Source: JARYMI01 sp037444845 (lineage in GTDB: Bacteria > Acidobacteriota > Aminicenantia > Aminicenantales > UBA8522). Taken from it: a stretch of DNA of 64,000 bases. The notes under the pieces were generated by a model, which worked only from the letters and a program-made list of their open reading frames with translations, had not been told where the DNA came from and did no database searches. The number at the start of each line of letters is the position of its first letter. The stretch's first letter is position 1. Where the stretch lies: NCBI GenBank assembly GCA_037444845.1, contig JBBILQ010000004.1, positions 1 to 64,000 on the forward strand, in the 5' to 3' direction. This document shows positions 32,135 through 40,634 of the stretch, piece after piece. The position numbers and the translations under genes are program-made.

Positions 32135-33591
32135 CTCAAAGAATAACCATTGACCCGATCACTCGACTCGAAGGCCACGGCAAAATCGAGATTTTTCTCG
32201 ACGACAAAGGAAATGTCGACCGGGCCATCCTCCAGATCCCGGAGCTCAGGGGTTTCGAACAGTTTGCCGTGGGCAGGCCGGTGGAGGAAATGCCGCGGAT
32301 CACACCCCGCATCTGCGGTGTCTGTCCGACCGCTCACCACATGGCGTCGACCAAAACCGTCGACGCCGTCTTCCACGTCGAGCCCACTCCGACTGCCCGC
32401 AAAATCAGGGAACTCATCTACAACACGTTCATGATGGAAGACCACACTCTCCACTTCTTCTTCCTGGGAGGGCCGGATTTCGTCGTCGGCCCCCAAGCGC
32501 CGGCGGCCGAGCGGAATATCTTGGGCGTCATCGGCAAGGTCGGCCTCGAGATTGGCGGCAAGGTCATCCGGGTGCGGCGTGAGTGCCGGGACATCATCAA
32601 TTACCTGGCCGGAAAAGTCATCCACCCGGTCTGCGGCCTCCCGGGCGGCGTCTCCAAGGGGCTGGATGAAGAACACCGGGTTCAGTTCCTGGAGACGGCC
32701 AAATTCGCCGTCGAATTCGCCCAATTCGCCCTCCAGATATTTAACGACGTCGTCCTGAAGAACAAAGAATACGTCGCCCTCGTCGTCGGCGACGCCTATA
32801 AAATCAAAACCTACTACATGGGACTTGTCGATGACAAAAACAAGGTCAATTTCTATGACGGAGCCGTGCGCGTCGTCTCTCCGGAAGGGAAAGAGTTCGC
32901 CAAGTTCAGGCCGAATGAATATTTAGAGCACATCGCCGAGCGCGTCGAGCCGTGGAGCTACATTAAGTTTCCTTTCTTAAAAAAAGTCGGCTGGAATGGG
33001 TTTACGGAAGGTTCGGGATCGGGCGTCTACAGGGTTGCCCCGCTGGCCCGGTTGAACGCTTCGGATGGCATGGCCACTTCTCTGGCCCAGAAAGAGCACG
33101 ACCGGATGTACGAGACACTCGGAGGAAAACCTGCTCATAACACGTTGGCTTTCCACTGGGCCCGCCTGATTGAGGCCCTCCAGGCTGCCGAAGCCATGGT
33201 CATGTTGCTCGAGGACAGGTCCATCACCGATACAAATATCCGCACGATCCCCACCCAGACGCCAACCGAAGGCGTGGGCATCGTAGAAGCACCCCGGGGA
33301 ACGCTCATCCACCACTACAAGACAGATGAAAAGGGGATCGTTGAGGAGGCCAACTTGATCGTGGCCACGGTCAACAACTCGGCGGCTATCAACATGTCCA
33401 TAGAGAAAGCGGCTAAAGCGTTCATAAAGGGTGGAAATGTCTCCGAAGGGCTGCTTAACCTGGCTGAGATGGCCTTCCGCCCCTACGACCCCTGCCATGC
33501 CTGCGGAACCCATGCCCTGCCAGGCGATATGCCGCTCGTCATCAACATCTATGATCGAGACGGAGAGCTCGTCCGGCAGCTGAAGAGATGA
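32131..33591 (+). CDS. mvhA: [NiFe]-hydrogenase large subunit, Mvh-like (group 3c)
   Basis: 486 residues from the ATG at 32131 in the ATGA overlap. RICGVCPTAHH gives Cys62 and Cys65; DPCHACGTH ends at His461 with a 25-residue tail to be cleaved on maturation. It is similar throughout to the large subunit at 5595-7040 but diverged, so this is an old duplication. It oxidises H2 or reduces protons in the cytoplasm. The downstream 404 bases contain repeats and a MITE but no gene. Confidence 0.94.
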   Translation: MTQRITIDPITRLEGHGKIEIFLDDKGNVDRAILQIPELRGFEQFAVGRPVEEMPRITPRICGVCPTAHHMASTKTVDAVFHVEPTPTARKIRELIYNTFMMEDHTLHFFFLGGPDFVVGPQAPAAERNILGVIGKVGLEIGGKVIRVRRECRDIINYLAGKVIHPVCGLPGGVSKGLDEEHRVQFLETAKFAVEFAQFALQIFNDVVLKNKEYVALVVGDAYKIKTYYMGLVDDKNKVNFYDGAVRVVSPEGKEFAKFRPNEYLEHIAERVEPWSYIKFPFLKKVGWNGFTEGSGSGVYRVAPLARLNASDGMATSLAQKEHDRMYETLGGKPAHNTLAFHWARLIEALQAAEAMVMLLEDRSITDTNIRTIPTQTPTEGVGIVEAPRGTLIHHYKTDEKGIVEEANLIVATVNNSAAINMSIEKAAKAFIKGGNVSEGLLNLAEMAFRPYDPCHACGTHALPGDMPLVINIYDRDGELVRQLKR

Positions 33592-33674
33592 AACTCATGA
33601 GGATGGTCCTGAAGAAGCGCCCTCTCTTATAGGGATTTCCGTTTGTTCAATTCTAATAGGCGGATGTTTCTCCT

Positions 33675-33894
33675 GTCAAGGCGAGCACCCATTGCGTGCG
33701 TGGCATCCCATGATAACTAACCTGGACTATTCACGAAATGAAAGGAAAAAATCCCCTCTCCCCATGTGGGAGAGGGTCGGGGTGAGGGGGATCATTCAAA
33801 GATTCCCCCTCCCCCCAGGGGAGGGGCCTGCTTTCTGGCATAATTTGTGAATAGGTCAGGCTAACTGAGATCACTTCGTTTCGCTCGCGATGAC
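33675..33894. repeat. Palindromic intergenic repeat, interrupted by MITE
   Basis: Outer arms GTCAAGGCGAG (33675-33685) and CTCGCGATGAC (33884-33894). Removing the MITE and one CTAA copy gives a sequence that aligns with the repeat at 51364-51440 across the junction (GC-ATC-CAT then AACTGAGAT and CTTCG). It belongs to the widespread class of GTCATTGCGAG-ended intergenic repeats. Confidence 0.7.
33721..33860 (-). mobile_element. MITE copy 2 (140 bp), nested
   Basis: Ends CCTGGACTATTCACGAAATG and, inverted, CCTGACCTATTCACAAATTA. It is flanked by the direct repeat CTAA (33717-33720 and 33861-33864). Opposite orientation to copy 1 at 19593-19746. About 90 bases adjoining one end differ from copy 1 at a single visible position, so movement was recent. 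Inserted inside another repeat. Confidence 0.9.
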
Positions 33895-33995
33895 AAAGTC
33901 CTAACGGCAATTTTCGGGCCACTTTATTTCCTTGAGGGTCTTCGCTCTTTTAGAGTATAATGTTTTTTAAGAAAAAAATAGCCCCGTAAAGTCTG

Positions 33996-35978
33996 ATGCA
34001 TCCTCTTCGCTTGTCCCTGCGAATAAAGCTCATCCTCAGTTTTTTGGTGGTCATCATCATAGGCGGGTTGATCTCCCTCACCTTCGGCCAGCGCTTGATC
34101 AAGAACGTTCTCATCTCTCAAGCCCAGGTCAAGGTCAATCACGACCTGGCCTCTGCCTGGATCGTCTTCAACGAGAAGCTCAATGACATCGAAGACATCG
34201 TCAGCCTTACCGCTTCCCGGGAAAGCCTCCATGAGGCAATCCGGAATAACCGGAAAGACATTCTTCTCCGCTACCTGAACCGGGTCAGGAACCAGTACGG
34301 CCTGGACGTTCTGACCCTTACGGACAGACGAGGTCGGGTCATCACGAGGACCAGGAACCCTGAGGTGGAAGGGGATGACCAGTCCGGGGATGAAATCGTC
34401 AGCTGGGCTCTTCAGCCCAATGTCCTCGCCTATCCCCAGATTATCCCCCGGGAGGAGCTCCTTAAAGAGGGAAAAGACCTGGCCGAGAAAGCCTGCATGG
34501 AATTCATCCCTACCCCCAAGGCCGCTCCAAGGCCCGAGAATAAAGAGACAAGCGGCTTGATGCTTAAGGCAGCTGCCTCGGTCATCGATGAGAATGACGA
34601 GCCCCTCGGGGTTCTCTACGGCGGCATCCTCCTTAACCGCAACTATGAGATCGTGGATAAGGTCAAAGAGACCGTCTTCAAAGGAGAAAAATACAAGGGG
34701 GTGGAGACGGGAACGGCGACGATCTTCCAGGGAGACCTGCGCATCTCCACAAACGTCACCGATGCCCAGGGCCATCGGGCCATCGGCACGCGTATCTCCG
34801 AGGAGGTGAAGAAAGCCGTGCTCGATAAGGGCAAGTCCTGGAACGACCGGGCGTTCGTCGTCAAGGACTGGTACATCACGGCTTACGAGCCGATCAAAAA
34901 CATCAAGGACGAGATCATCGGCATCCTCTATGTGGGAACGCTGGAAAAGCCGTACATCGATATCGCCAATCGAGTCATGTTGACTTTCACTATCCTGGCC
35001 TCCCTCTGCGTCATCTTTCTCTTAGTCAGCCTCTATTTCTCAACGACAAGAATCATCAAGCCTCTTCAGCGGATGGTCAACGCTACTCAGGAGATTGCCA
35101 AAGGAGACCTCGAGCATAAGGTGGAAATCAAGTCGACCGACGAGCTGGGCTATCTTGCCTCCTCCTTCAACCAGATGACCGAAAAACTCAAGGCCGCCAA
35201 CGAGGAGCTTATCGAATGGGGCAGGACGCTTGAAAAAAAAGTCCAGGAGAGGACCGGAGAACTCCTGGAGATGCAGGCCTCCCTCGTTCAGTCAGAAAAA
35301 CTGGCCTCGCTGGGCAAGCTGGCCGCAGGAATCGCCCACGAAATCAACAACCCCCTGGGAGGAATTCTCATTTATAGCCATCTCCTCCTCGAAGAGACAA
35401 AGGGAAAAAGCGGCCAGTCTGAAACCCTGAAAAAAATCATCAAAGAGACATCCCGCTGCAAGAACATCGTCAAAGGGCTGTTGGAGTTTGCCCGGCCCAA
35501 AGAGCCGGAGATGGCGCCAACCGACCTCAATGAGGTAATAAACAAGACCCTGGCGATTTTTGAGCGCCAGGCGCTTTTTCAAAACATCAAGGTCGAGAAA
35601 GATTTTTCTGGCATTCCCAGGATCGTGGCTGACGGGTCCCAGCTCCAGCAGGTCTTCGCCAACATCATCATCAACGCCGCCGAAGCCATGGACGGAAATG
35701 GCCTGCTGACGATCAAGACATATCTGGACACAAAGACCAACGTTTTAAGAATCGAGTTCCGGGACACGGGACACGGAATCCGAGAAGAGGACCTGCCCCG
35801 TCTCTTCGAGCCTTTCTTCACCACTAAAGAAGTGGGCAAGGGGACCGGCTTGGGCCTGGCCATCAGCTACAGCATCGTCCAAAAACACAACGGGTCTATC
35901 AAGGTAAAGAGCGAGGTCGGCCAGGGCTCAACCTTTACCGTCATTCTCCCCCTGAACAAGGAAGCGCCATATGAATAA
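33996..35978 (+). CDS. Membrane sensor histidine kinase (Cache-HAMP)
   Basis: 660 residues. An N-terminal membrane segment (about 13-30), a large periplasmic sensing region of Cache type (about 31-325, with DVLTLTDRRGRVITRTRNP and GVLYGGILLNRNYEIVD), a second membrane segment (about 328-350), HAMP (about 350-405), a coiled coil, HisKA with phospho-acceptor His448 in AGIAHEINNPLGG, and a GHKL ATPase. Its 3' end overlaps the NtrC-type regulator by 8 bases. The pair lies directly before a sigma-54 promoter and the group 3b hydrogenase operon, so it probably controls that operon in response to an extracellular small molecule. Confidence 0.93.
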   Translation: MHPLRLSLRIKLILSFLVVIIIGGLISLTFGQRLIKNVLISQAQVKVNHDLASAWIVFNEKLNDIEDIVSLTASRESLHEAIRNNRKDILLRYLNRVRNQYGLDVLTLTDRRGRVITRTRNPEVEGDDQSGDEIVSWALQPNVLAYPQIIPREELLKEGKDLAEKACMEFIPTPKAAPRPENKETSGLMLKAAASVIDENDEPLGVLYGGILLNRNYEIVDKVKETVFKGEKYKGVETGTATIFQGDLRISTNVTDAQGHRAIGTRISEEVKKAVLDKGKSWNDRAFVVKDWYITAYEPIKNIKDEIIGILYVGTLEKPYIDIANRVMLTFTILASLCVIFLLVSLYFSTTRIIKPLQRMVNATQEIAKGDLEHKVEIKSTDELGYLASSFNQMTEKLKAANEELIEWGRTLEKKVQERTGELLEMQASLVQSEKLASLGKLAAGIAHEINNPLGGILIYSHLLLEETKGKSGQSETLKKIIKETSRCKNIVKGLLEFARPKEPEMAPTDLNEVINKTLAIFERQALFQNIKVEKDFSGIPRIVADGSQLQQVFANIIINAAEAMDGNGLLTIKTYLDTKTNVLRIEFRDTGHGIREEDLPRLFEPFFTTKEVGKGTGLGLAISYSIVQKHNGSIKVKSEVGQGSTFTVILPLNKEAPYE

Positions 35979-37323
35979 ACCGGCCAACATCCTGATCATC
36001 GACGACGAAGAATCCATGCGCGATTCCATGAGCCAGGTTCTCCGCAAAGAAGGCTACACGGTCAAAGGGGCGGTTGAAGGAAAAGAAGGGTTGAACCTCT
36101 TCAACCGGGAGACATTCCACGTTGTCTTCCTCGACCTTAAGTTGCCGGGGGTCAAGGGTATGCAGGTGCTCAGCTGGATCAAAGATACCAGCCCGGAAAC
36201 GCCGGTCATCATCGTCACCGGCTACGCATCGATCGAATCAGCTGTTGAAGCGATGAAGCGGGGCGCATTCGACTACATGGCCAAGCCCTTTACTCCCGAA
36301 GAGCTGCGGGTCGTCACCAAGAGGGCCTTGGACGGACGGAAGCTTCTGTTTGAAAACATCTATCTTCGCGGCGAGCTCGAGGCCAAAACTGAATTCGAGA
36401 TGGTCATCGGGAAGAGCAAAGCCATGCGCGATGTTCTCGACATCGTCAGGCGGGTCAGCCCCACCGAGAGCACGGTCCTCATCACCGGAGAGAGCGGCAC
36501 GGGCAAGGAGCTCATCGCCCGGGAAATTCATCTTCACAGCCTGAGACGACAGGCGCCTTTCGTGGTCGTCGACTGCGGAGCCCTGGTCGAGACGCTCTTC
36601 GAGTCTGAGCTTTTCGGACACGTCAAAGGGTCGTTCACCGGAGCCCACGAGACCAAGCACGGGCGGTTCGAAGTGGCTGACGGAGGCACAATTTTCTTCG
36701 ACGAGATCAGCAACATCGGGCTCAACATCCAGGTCAAGCTGCTCCGTGTTATCCAGGAGAGGGAGATTACCCGGATCGGGTCGAGCAAGCCGATCAAAGT
36801 TGACGTCCGGATCCTGGCCGCAACCAATGAAGACCTGGCCGAGGCCGTGAGAAAGGGAAAATTCAGGGAGGACCTCTTCTACAGGCTGAGCGTCGTCCCG
36901 ATCCAACTGCCCGCCCTGCGCGAAAGGAAAGAAGACATACCTCTGCTGGTCGAGCATTTCTTGCGCAAGTACAACAAAAGAGCCAAGAAAAATATTGAAG
37001 GCGTTTCCCCTCGCGCCATCAAAGCGCTCGCCGAATACGACTGGCCCGGAAACATCCGCGAGCTGGAGAACACGATAGAAAGAGCCGTCGTCCTGTCCAA
37101 GACGAACGGCATCGACATGGAGGACCTGATGTATCACGGGATCAGCGCTTCAACCGGCCTGGCGGCATCTGCCGGCGGAAAATACAGAACCCTGGAAGAA
37201 ATAGAGAAAGAGCACATCAAAGCCGTCCTCCAGGCTCAGTTCGGGAACAAGAGCCGGGCCGCTGAGGTGCTGGGGATTGACCGAAAAACTCTCTGGGCCA
37301 AAGTCAAGAAGTACAAAATCTAG
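35971..37323 (+). CDS. NtrC-family sigma-54 activator
   Basis: 450 residues. Receiver (Asp55 in VVFLDLKLPG), AAA+ domain with Walker A GESGTGKE, loop GSFTGA, Walker B GGTIFFDEISN, and a C-terminal Fis-type helix-turn-helix (NKSRAAEVLGIDRKTLWAKVKKY). Cognate partner of the membrane kinase upstream (8-base overlap). The sigma-54 site at 37569-37582, about 250 bases downstream, is the obvious target. A second sigma-54 site at 42594-42607 may be co-regulated. The 37324-37568 interval holds no gene, only the likely enhancer region. Confidence 0.94.
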   Translation: MNKPANILIIDDEESMRDSMSQVLRKEGYTVKGAVEGKEGLNLFNRETFHVVFLDLKLPGVKGMQVLSWIKDTSPETPVIIVTGYASIESAVEAMKRGAFDYMAKPFTPEELRVVTKRALDGRKLLFENIYLRGELEAKTEFEMVIGKSKAMRDVLDIVRRVSPTESTVLITGESGTGKELIAREIHLHSLRRQAPFVVVDCGALVETLFESELFGHVKGSFTGAHETKHGRFEVADGGTIFFDEISNIGLNIQVKLLRVIQEREITRIGSSKPIKVDVRILAATNEDLAEAVRKGKFREDLFYRLSVVPIQLPALRERKEDIPLLVEHFLRKYNKRAKKNIEGVSPRAIKALAEYDWPGNIRELENTIERAVVLSKTNGIDMEDLMYHGISASTGLAASAGGKYRTLEEIEKEHIKAVLQAQFGNKSRAAEVLGIDRKTLWAKVKKYKI

Positions 37324-37568
37324 GTCAGCAGTATTTTTTTGTATTTTTCGTGGACGCCGTGCCACCCATTCTCATTAGGCTGGTTTGCCTGATCAAGGCG
37401 AATCGTCCAGGATAAGGATGGGGGAACGTCCCCCAGGAGTGAGGAAAAATGCCACTCTAAGGAGAACGAGTTTTTTAAACCAACTTCTGGGAAGGTCGGT
37501 TGCCTGATAATTTATTTTGAATCAATGTGTTAGGAAGTAATTAGCCGGCGCCAGAGCGCCTCCAATTA

Positions 37569-37582
37569 GGCACAGAATTTGC
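37569..37582 (+). promoter_or_regulatory. Sigma-54 promoter of the group 3b hydrogenase operon
   Basis: AGGCACAGAATTTGCATA. The -24 GG (37569-37570) and -12 GC (37581-37582) are separated by exactly 10 bases, close to the consensus TGGCACNNNNNTTGCW. The transcript would start near 37593, about 120 bases before the first gene. Confidence 0.8.
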
Positions 37583-37715
37583 ATAACCTCTTCTTCTACG
37601 GTTGCGGAGTCTGTTTTTTCATGATACAAGAACAGTGTCATCAAAATCGGGCTCTTATGTTGTTTGCCCTAACGGAGGGGCAAAAAATGTTCGAGCCGAC
37701 ATAAGGACGGACAAC

Positions 37716-38774
37716 ATGAGAATATCAAAACTCCAAAAGAACGGGCTTTTCCCCTTCCTTGAAGCTATTTCCAGGGAGGCAGAGCTGTGGGCGCCCGTCG
37801 CCAAGGGGGATAAGTTCGCCTTTGACCGCGTCGCCGACTTTTCGCGGATCGCCATGAATTCAACCCGCACGATCATCCCGGCTAAAAAAATCATGGTCCC
37901 TGCCAGCTTCAACATGTTTCACTTCACAGAAAAGGGGTATAGGGAGGACCTCTCTCATGTCACCAACAGAATCCTGTTCGGCGTTCATGCCTGCGACATT
38001 CATGGCCTTTTGACCTTGGACAAGATCTTTACGCAGGCCTATCCCGACCCTTATTATCTCGAACCCAGAAAAAGGACGATGATTCTCGGGCTGTCCTGCT
38101 GGCCTGACGAGCACTGCTTCTGCAAATCAACCCATACTCACATTGTCGAGGAAGGTTATGACCTTTTCTTCACGGACTTAAAGTCATATTTCCTCGTCTG
38201 GATCGGGTCCAGCCGGGGCGACGACCTCATTCGCCTCGCCCCCGACCTTTTCGACGAGAACCTGACCGAGAAGGACGTCAAGACGTATATCAAATGGCAG
38301 GACGAAAGAGATAAGGCCTTCAAGACAGAAATCCAGTTCATCCGGATGCCTGACCTGATGGAGCTCAACTACCGGGCGCCTTTCTGGGAGGAGGCCGGAG
38401 ATGCCTGTCTGGCCTGCGGCTCCTGCACCATGGTTTGCCCGACGTGCAATTGTTACAACGTCATGGATAAGCAATTTCTTGGGGGAAAACCGGGCCAGCG
38501 GGTACGGCACTGGGATTCCTGCACTCTCCCCGAGTATTCTGAGGTGGCGGGCGGAGAAAACTTCAGGGAGAAAAAGTCCCAGCGTCTCAAGCTCTGGTAC
38601 ACCCATAAGCTCCAGGCTTATGTCTCCAAGTACGGCAAGCCGAGCTGCGTCGGCTGCGGCCGTTGCCTGGTAACGTGCCCGGTCCAGATAAACGTCAAGA
38701 CGGTGGCCGCGGCCCTGGAAGGGCAGGAGCCGGAGGCATTCTGGAAAAACCTGGCCAGGGAGGCAACAAGATGA
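37716..38774 (+). CDS. Group 3b hydrogenase beta subunit (HyhB/AsrA-like ferredoxin)
   Basis: 352 residues from the ATG at 37716. A longer in-frame start at 37602 is possible but would leave almost no leader after the sigma-54 start site. The N-terminal two-thirds have the pattern of the sulfite-reductase A/HyhB family (LFGVHACDIHGLLTLDKIF, CWPDEHCFCKS). The C-terminal third has two [4Fe-4S] motifs, CLACGSCTMVCP and CVGCGRCLVTCPV. It carries electrons between the flavin subunit and the hydrogenase dimer. It overlaps the next gene by ATGA. Confidence 0.88.
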   Translation: MRISKLQKNGLFPFLEAISREAELWAPVAKGDKFAFDRVADFSRIAMNSTRTIIPAKKIMVPASFNMFHFTEKGYREDLSHVTNRILFGVHACDIHGLLTLDKIFTQAYPDPYYLEPRKRTMILGLSCWPDEHCFCKSTHTHIVEEGYDLFFTDLKSYFLVWIGSSRGDDLIRLAPDLFDENLTEKDVKTYIKWQDERDKAFKTEIQFIRMPDLMELNYRAPFWEEAGDACLACGSCTMVCPTCNCYNVMDKQFLGGKPGQRVRHWDSCTLPEYSEVAGGENFREKKSQRLKLWYTHKLQAYVSKYGKPSCVGCGRCLVTCPVQINVKTVAAALEGQEPEAFWKNLAREATR

Positions 38775-39631
38775 ACACTCAAGATAAGTGTCCTGCGGAA
38801 ACTAATCCCTTTATGCCCGAGCCGGCCCGAATTGTCCGCGCCTATCATCTGACCGAGGACGTCAAATTCTTCCAGGCCCGATTCGTTGACATGGAAAAGG
38901 CTCTGGCCTTCAGCTATAAGCCGGGGCAGTTTGCCATGGTCTCGATCTTAGGGGCCGGAGAAGCTCCTTTCTCGATCTCCTCGACGCCTTCGCGGCCAGG
39001 CCTTCTTGAGTTCTGCATCCGGAGAGCCGGGACGGTCACCAACGCCCTCTTCCGGCTGAAAGAAAACTCGCTCATCGGCCTCCGCGGCCCTTACGGCAAC
39101 GGTTTTCCCGTCGAGGCCATGACTGGCAAGGACATTCTTATCGTCGTCGGCGGGCTGGGCGCGGCCCCTCTCCGCTCTGTCCTTCTTTACAGCCTGGACA
39201 ACCGCGACCAGCTCGGCCGGGTGACTGTTCTCTATGGCGCCAAGAGGCCGGCGGAAATGATTTTCAGGGAGGAATATTTATCCCTGAAACAGAGGAACGA
39301 CCTCGAATGTCATTTAGCTGTAGACGCGGACGACACCGGGAAATGGACAGAAAACGTCGGCGTCGTGACCACGCTCTTCCCCAGTCTAAAAAAAATAGAC
39401 GCGCCCAACACCTATGCTCTCGTCTGCGGCCCGCCCGTGATGTATAAATTCGTCATCAAGGAACTGATCAAGCTCGCCATCCCCAAGAACCAGATCCTGA
39501 TGACGCTCGAACGGCGGATGAAATGCGGGGTGGGCAAGTGCGGCCACTGCGCCATCGATTACATCTACACCTGCCTCGACGGCCCTGTTTTTACCTACTG
39601 GGATGTCATCCACATGAGGGAGCTCATCTAA
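38771..39631 (+). CDS. Group 3b hydrogenase gamma subunit (FAD/NAD(P)-binding)
   Basis: 286 residues. Ferredoxin-NADP reductase fold: FAD-binding YKPGQFAMVSILGAGEAPFSI, NAD(P)-binding VVGGLGAAPLRSVL and GPPVMYKFVIKEL, and a C-terminal [2Fe-2S] motif with Cys in RRMKCGVGKCGHC and YTCLDG, as in HyhG/AsrB and dihydroorotate dehydrogenase PyrK. It oxidises or reduces NAD(P)H. Starts in the ATGA overlap with the beta subunit. Its stop codon directly abuts a hairpin-string element that separates it from the small subunit gene. Confidence 0.9.
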   Translation: MNTQDKCPAETNPFMPEPARIVRAYHLTEDVKFFQARFVDMEKALAFSYKPGQFAMVSILGAGEAPFSISSTPSRPGLLEFCIRRAGTVTNALFRLKENSLIGLRGPYGNGFPVEAMTGKDILIVVGGLGAAPLRSVLLYSLDNRDQLGRVTVLYGAKRPAEMIFREEYLSLKQRNDLECHLAVDADDTGKWTENVGVVTTLFPSLKKIDAPNTYALVCGPPVMYKFVIKELIKLAIPKNQILMTLERRMKCGVGKCGHCAIDYIYTCLDGPVFTYWDVIHMRELI

Positions 39632-39839
39632 GTGCGCCCTTTCGTAAATACTGTAACACACTCAATATCTCCGGAGGGCGCACTTGGGGCGGTGTCGGAG
39701 GGGTATGCCCCTCTGACGGGGTTACAGCGGAAGAACGCGACGAGGAGGAGCGTTCTGGAGCGCCAGAGGGGCGTTAGCCCCTGTGGAAGTGCCCCGTTTC
39801 GTCCCAAAATATGGGATAGCATTTATGAAACGGGGCACT
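39630..39839. repeat. Hairpin-string element inside the hydrogenase operon
   Basis: A chain of perfect stems: AAGTGCGCCCT (39630-39640) with 39675-39685; GAGGGG-TATG-CCCCTC (39698-39713); AGAACG (39732-39737) with CGTTCT (39751-39756); CTGG-AGCG-CCAG (39755-39766); AGGGGC-GTTA-GCCCCT (39767-39782); AGTGCCCCGTTTC (39788-39800) with 39827-39839. Read in reverse complement it resembles the element at 56-256: two outer hairpins about 95-100 bases apart around GC-rich inner hairpins, with different stem sequences. Confidence 0.65.
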
Positions 39840-39851
39840 AAGGAGGAGACG

Positions 39852-40634
39852 ATGGAAAAAGAAAAGTTGAAAATCGGCATCTACGAGCTCACCGGCTGCG
39901 CCGGCGACGCTCTCCTCATTGTCGACTGCGAAGAGGAGCTTGTGAACATCTTCAAGGCCGCCGACATCGAGTCCTTCCTCATGGCCAAGAGCGATAACCG
40001 CAACGGCGAGCTCGACGTGGCTCTGGTGGAGGGCTCGGTCAGCACGGAAAACGAAAAGGAAGAGCTCCTGGATATCAGAAAACGGTCCAAGGTTGTCGTG
40101 GCCATAGGCAACTGCGCCTGCGTCGGCGGCATCCAGGCAGCCTTCCTGGACAAGAAAGACTGGGAGAAGAACTTCAAGAAAGTTTACGGTGCCACCGCCT
40201 TCACCCACACCAAACCCGCCCAGAGCAAGCCTATCGACGCGTACATCCGCGTCGATCATTATCTTCCTGGCTGTCCCATCGGGAAAGAGCAGTTTCTTTC
40301 GACCTTCGCCCGGATGGTGGAAGGGAACCCGCCGGAGCTTTACCGCTTCCCCGTTTGCGTCGAATGCAAATGGCATGAAAACGACTGTCTTCTCAACAAA
40401 GACATCCCCTGTCTGGGTCCTTTGACATTGGGCGGCTGCGGGTCCGTTTGCCCGAATCATGCCATCCCCTGCTTTGGCTGCTGGGGCCCGACAGAGGAGG
40501 CCAATATGACTTCCGAATACCGCCTTCTCTTAGAAAAAGGCTTTGACCTCGAAATGATCAAAAAGAGAATGGCCACCTACTCCGGAACGAGGATTGCCGA
40601 GTTCTTCGCGCAATTCAGAAAGGAGAAAAGATGA
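39852..40634 (+). CDS. Group 3b hydrogenase small (delta) subunit
   Basis: 260 residues from the ATG at 39852, with AGGAGGAG at 39841. Small subunit of a sulfhydrogenase-type NAD(P)-linked enzyme: LVEGSVSTENE, IGNCACVGGIQ, LPGCPIGKEQF, CVECKWHENDC, CLGPLTLGGCGSVCP, CFGCWGP. The proximal cluster motif, usually CxxC (as in TSCYGC), is TGCAGD here, so an Asp stands where the second Cys is expected. A Cys downstream (VDCEE) might compensate. It overlaps the large subunit start by 4 bases. Confidence 0.9.
   Translation: MEKEKLKIGIYELTGCAGDALLIVDCEEELVNIFKAADIESFLMAKSDNRNGELDVALVEGSVSTENEKEELLDIRKRSKVVVAIGNCACVGGIQAAFLDKKDWEKNFKKVYGATAFTHTKPAQSKPIDAYIRVDHYLPGCPIGKEQFLSTFARMVEGNPPELYRFPVCVECKWHENDCLLNKDIPCLGPLTLGGCGSVCPNHAIPCFGCWGPTEEANMTSEYRLLLEKGFDLEMIKKRMATYSGTRIAEFFAQFRKEKR

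Noticed and set aside
33721..33860. Rho-independent terminator after the mvhA gene
   Set aside because: The palindrome is explained by the MITE, with target duplications and a second copy elsewhere.
33996..34775. Long minus-strand open frame opposite the membrane kinase
   Set aside because: It is the mirror of a gene with complete kinase domains and has no recognisable protein features.
36238..37137. 299-codon minus-strand frame opposite the NtrC gene
   Set aside because: Shadow of a strongly conserved AAA+ domain; its composition is that of an antisense frame.
37602..37715. Longer start of the group 3b beta subunit
   Set aside because: It would start about 9 bases after the predicted sigma-54 transcript start, leaving no room for a ribosome binding site.
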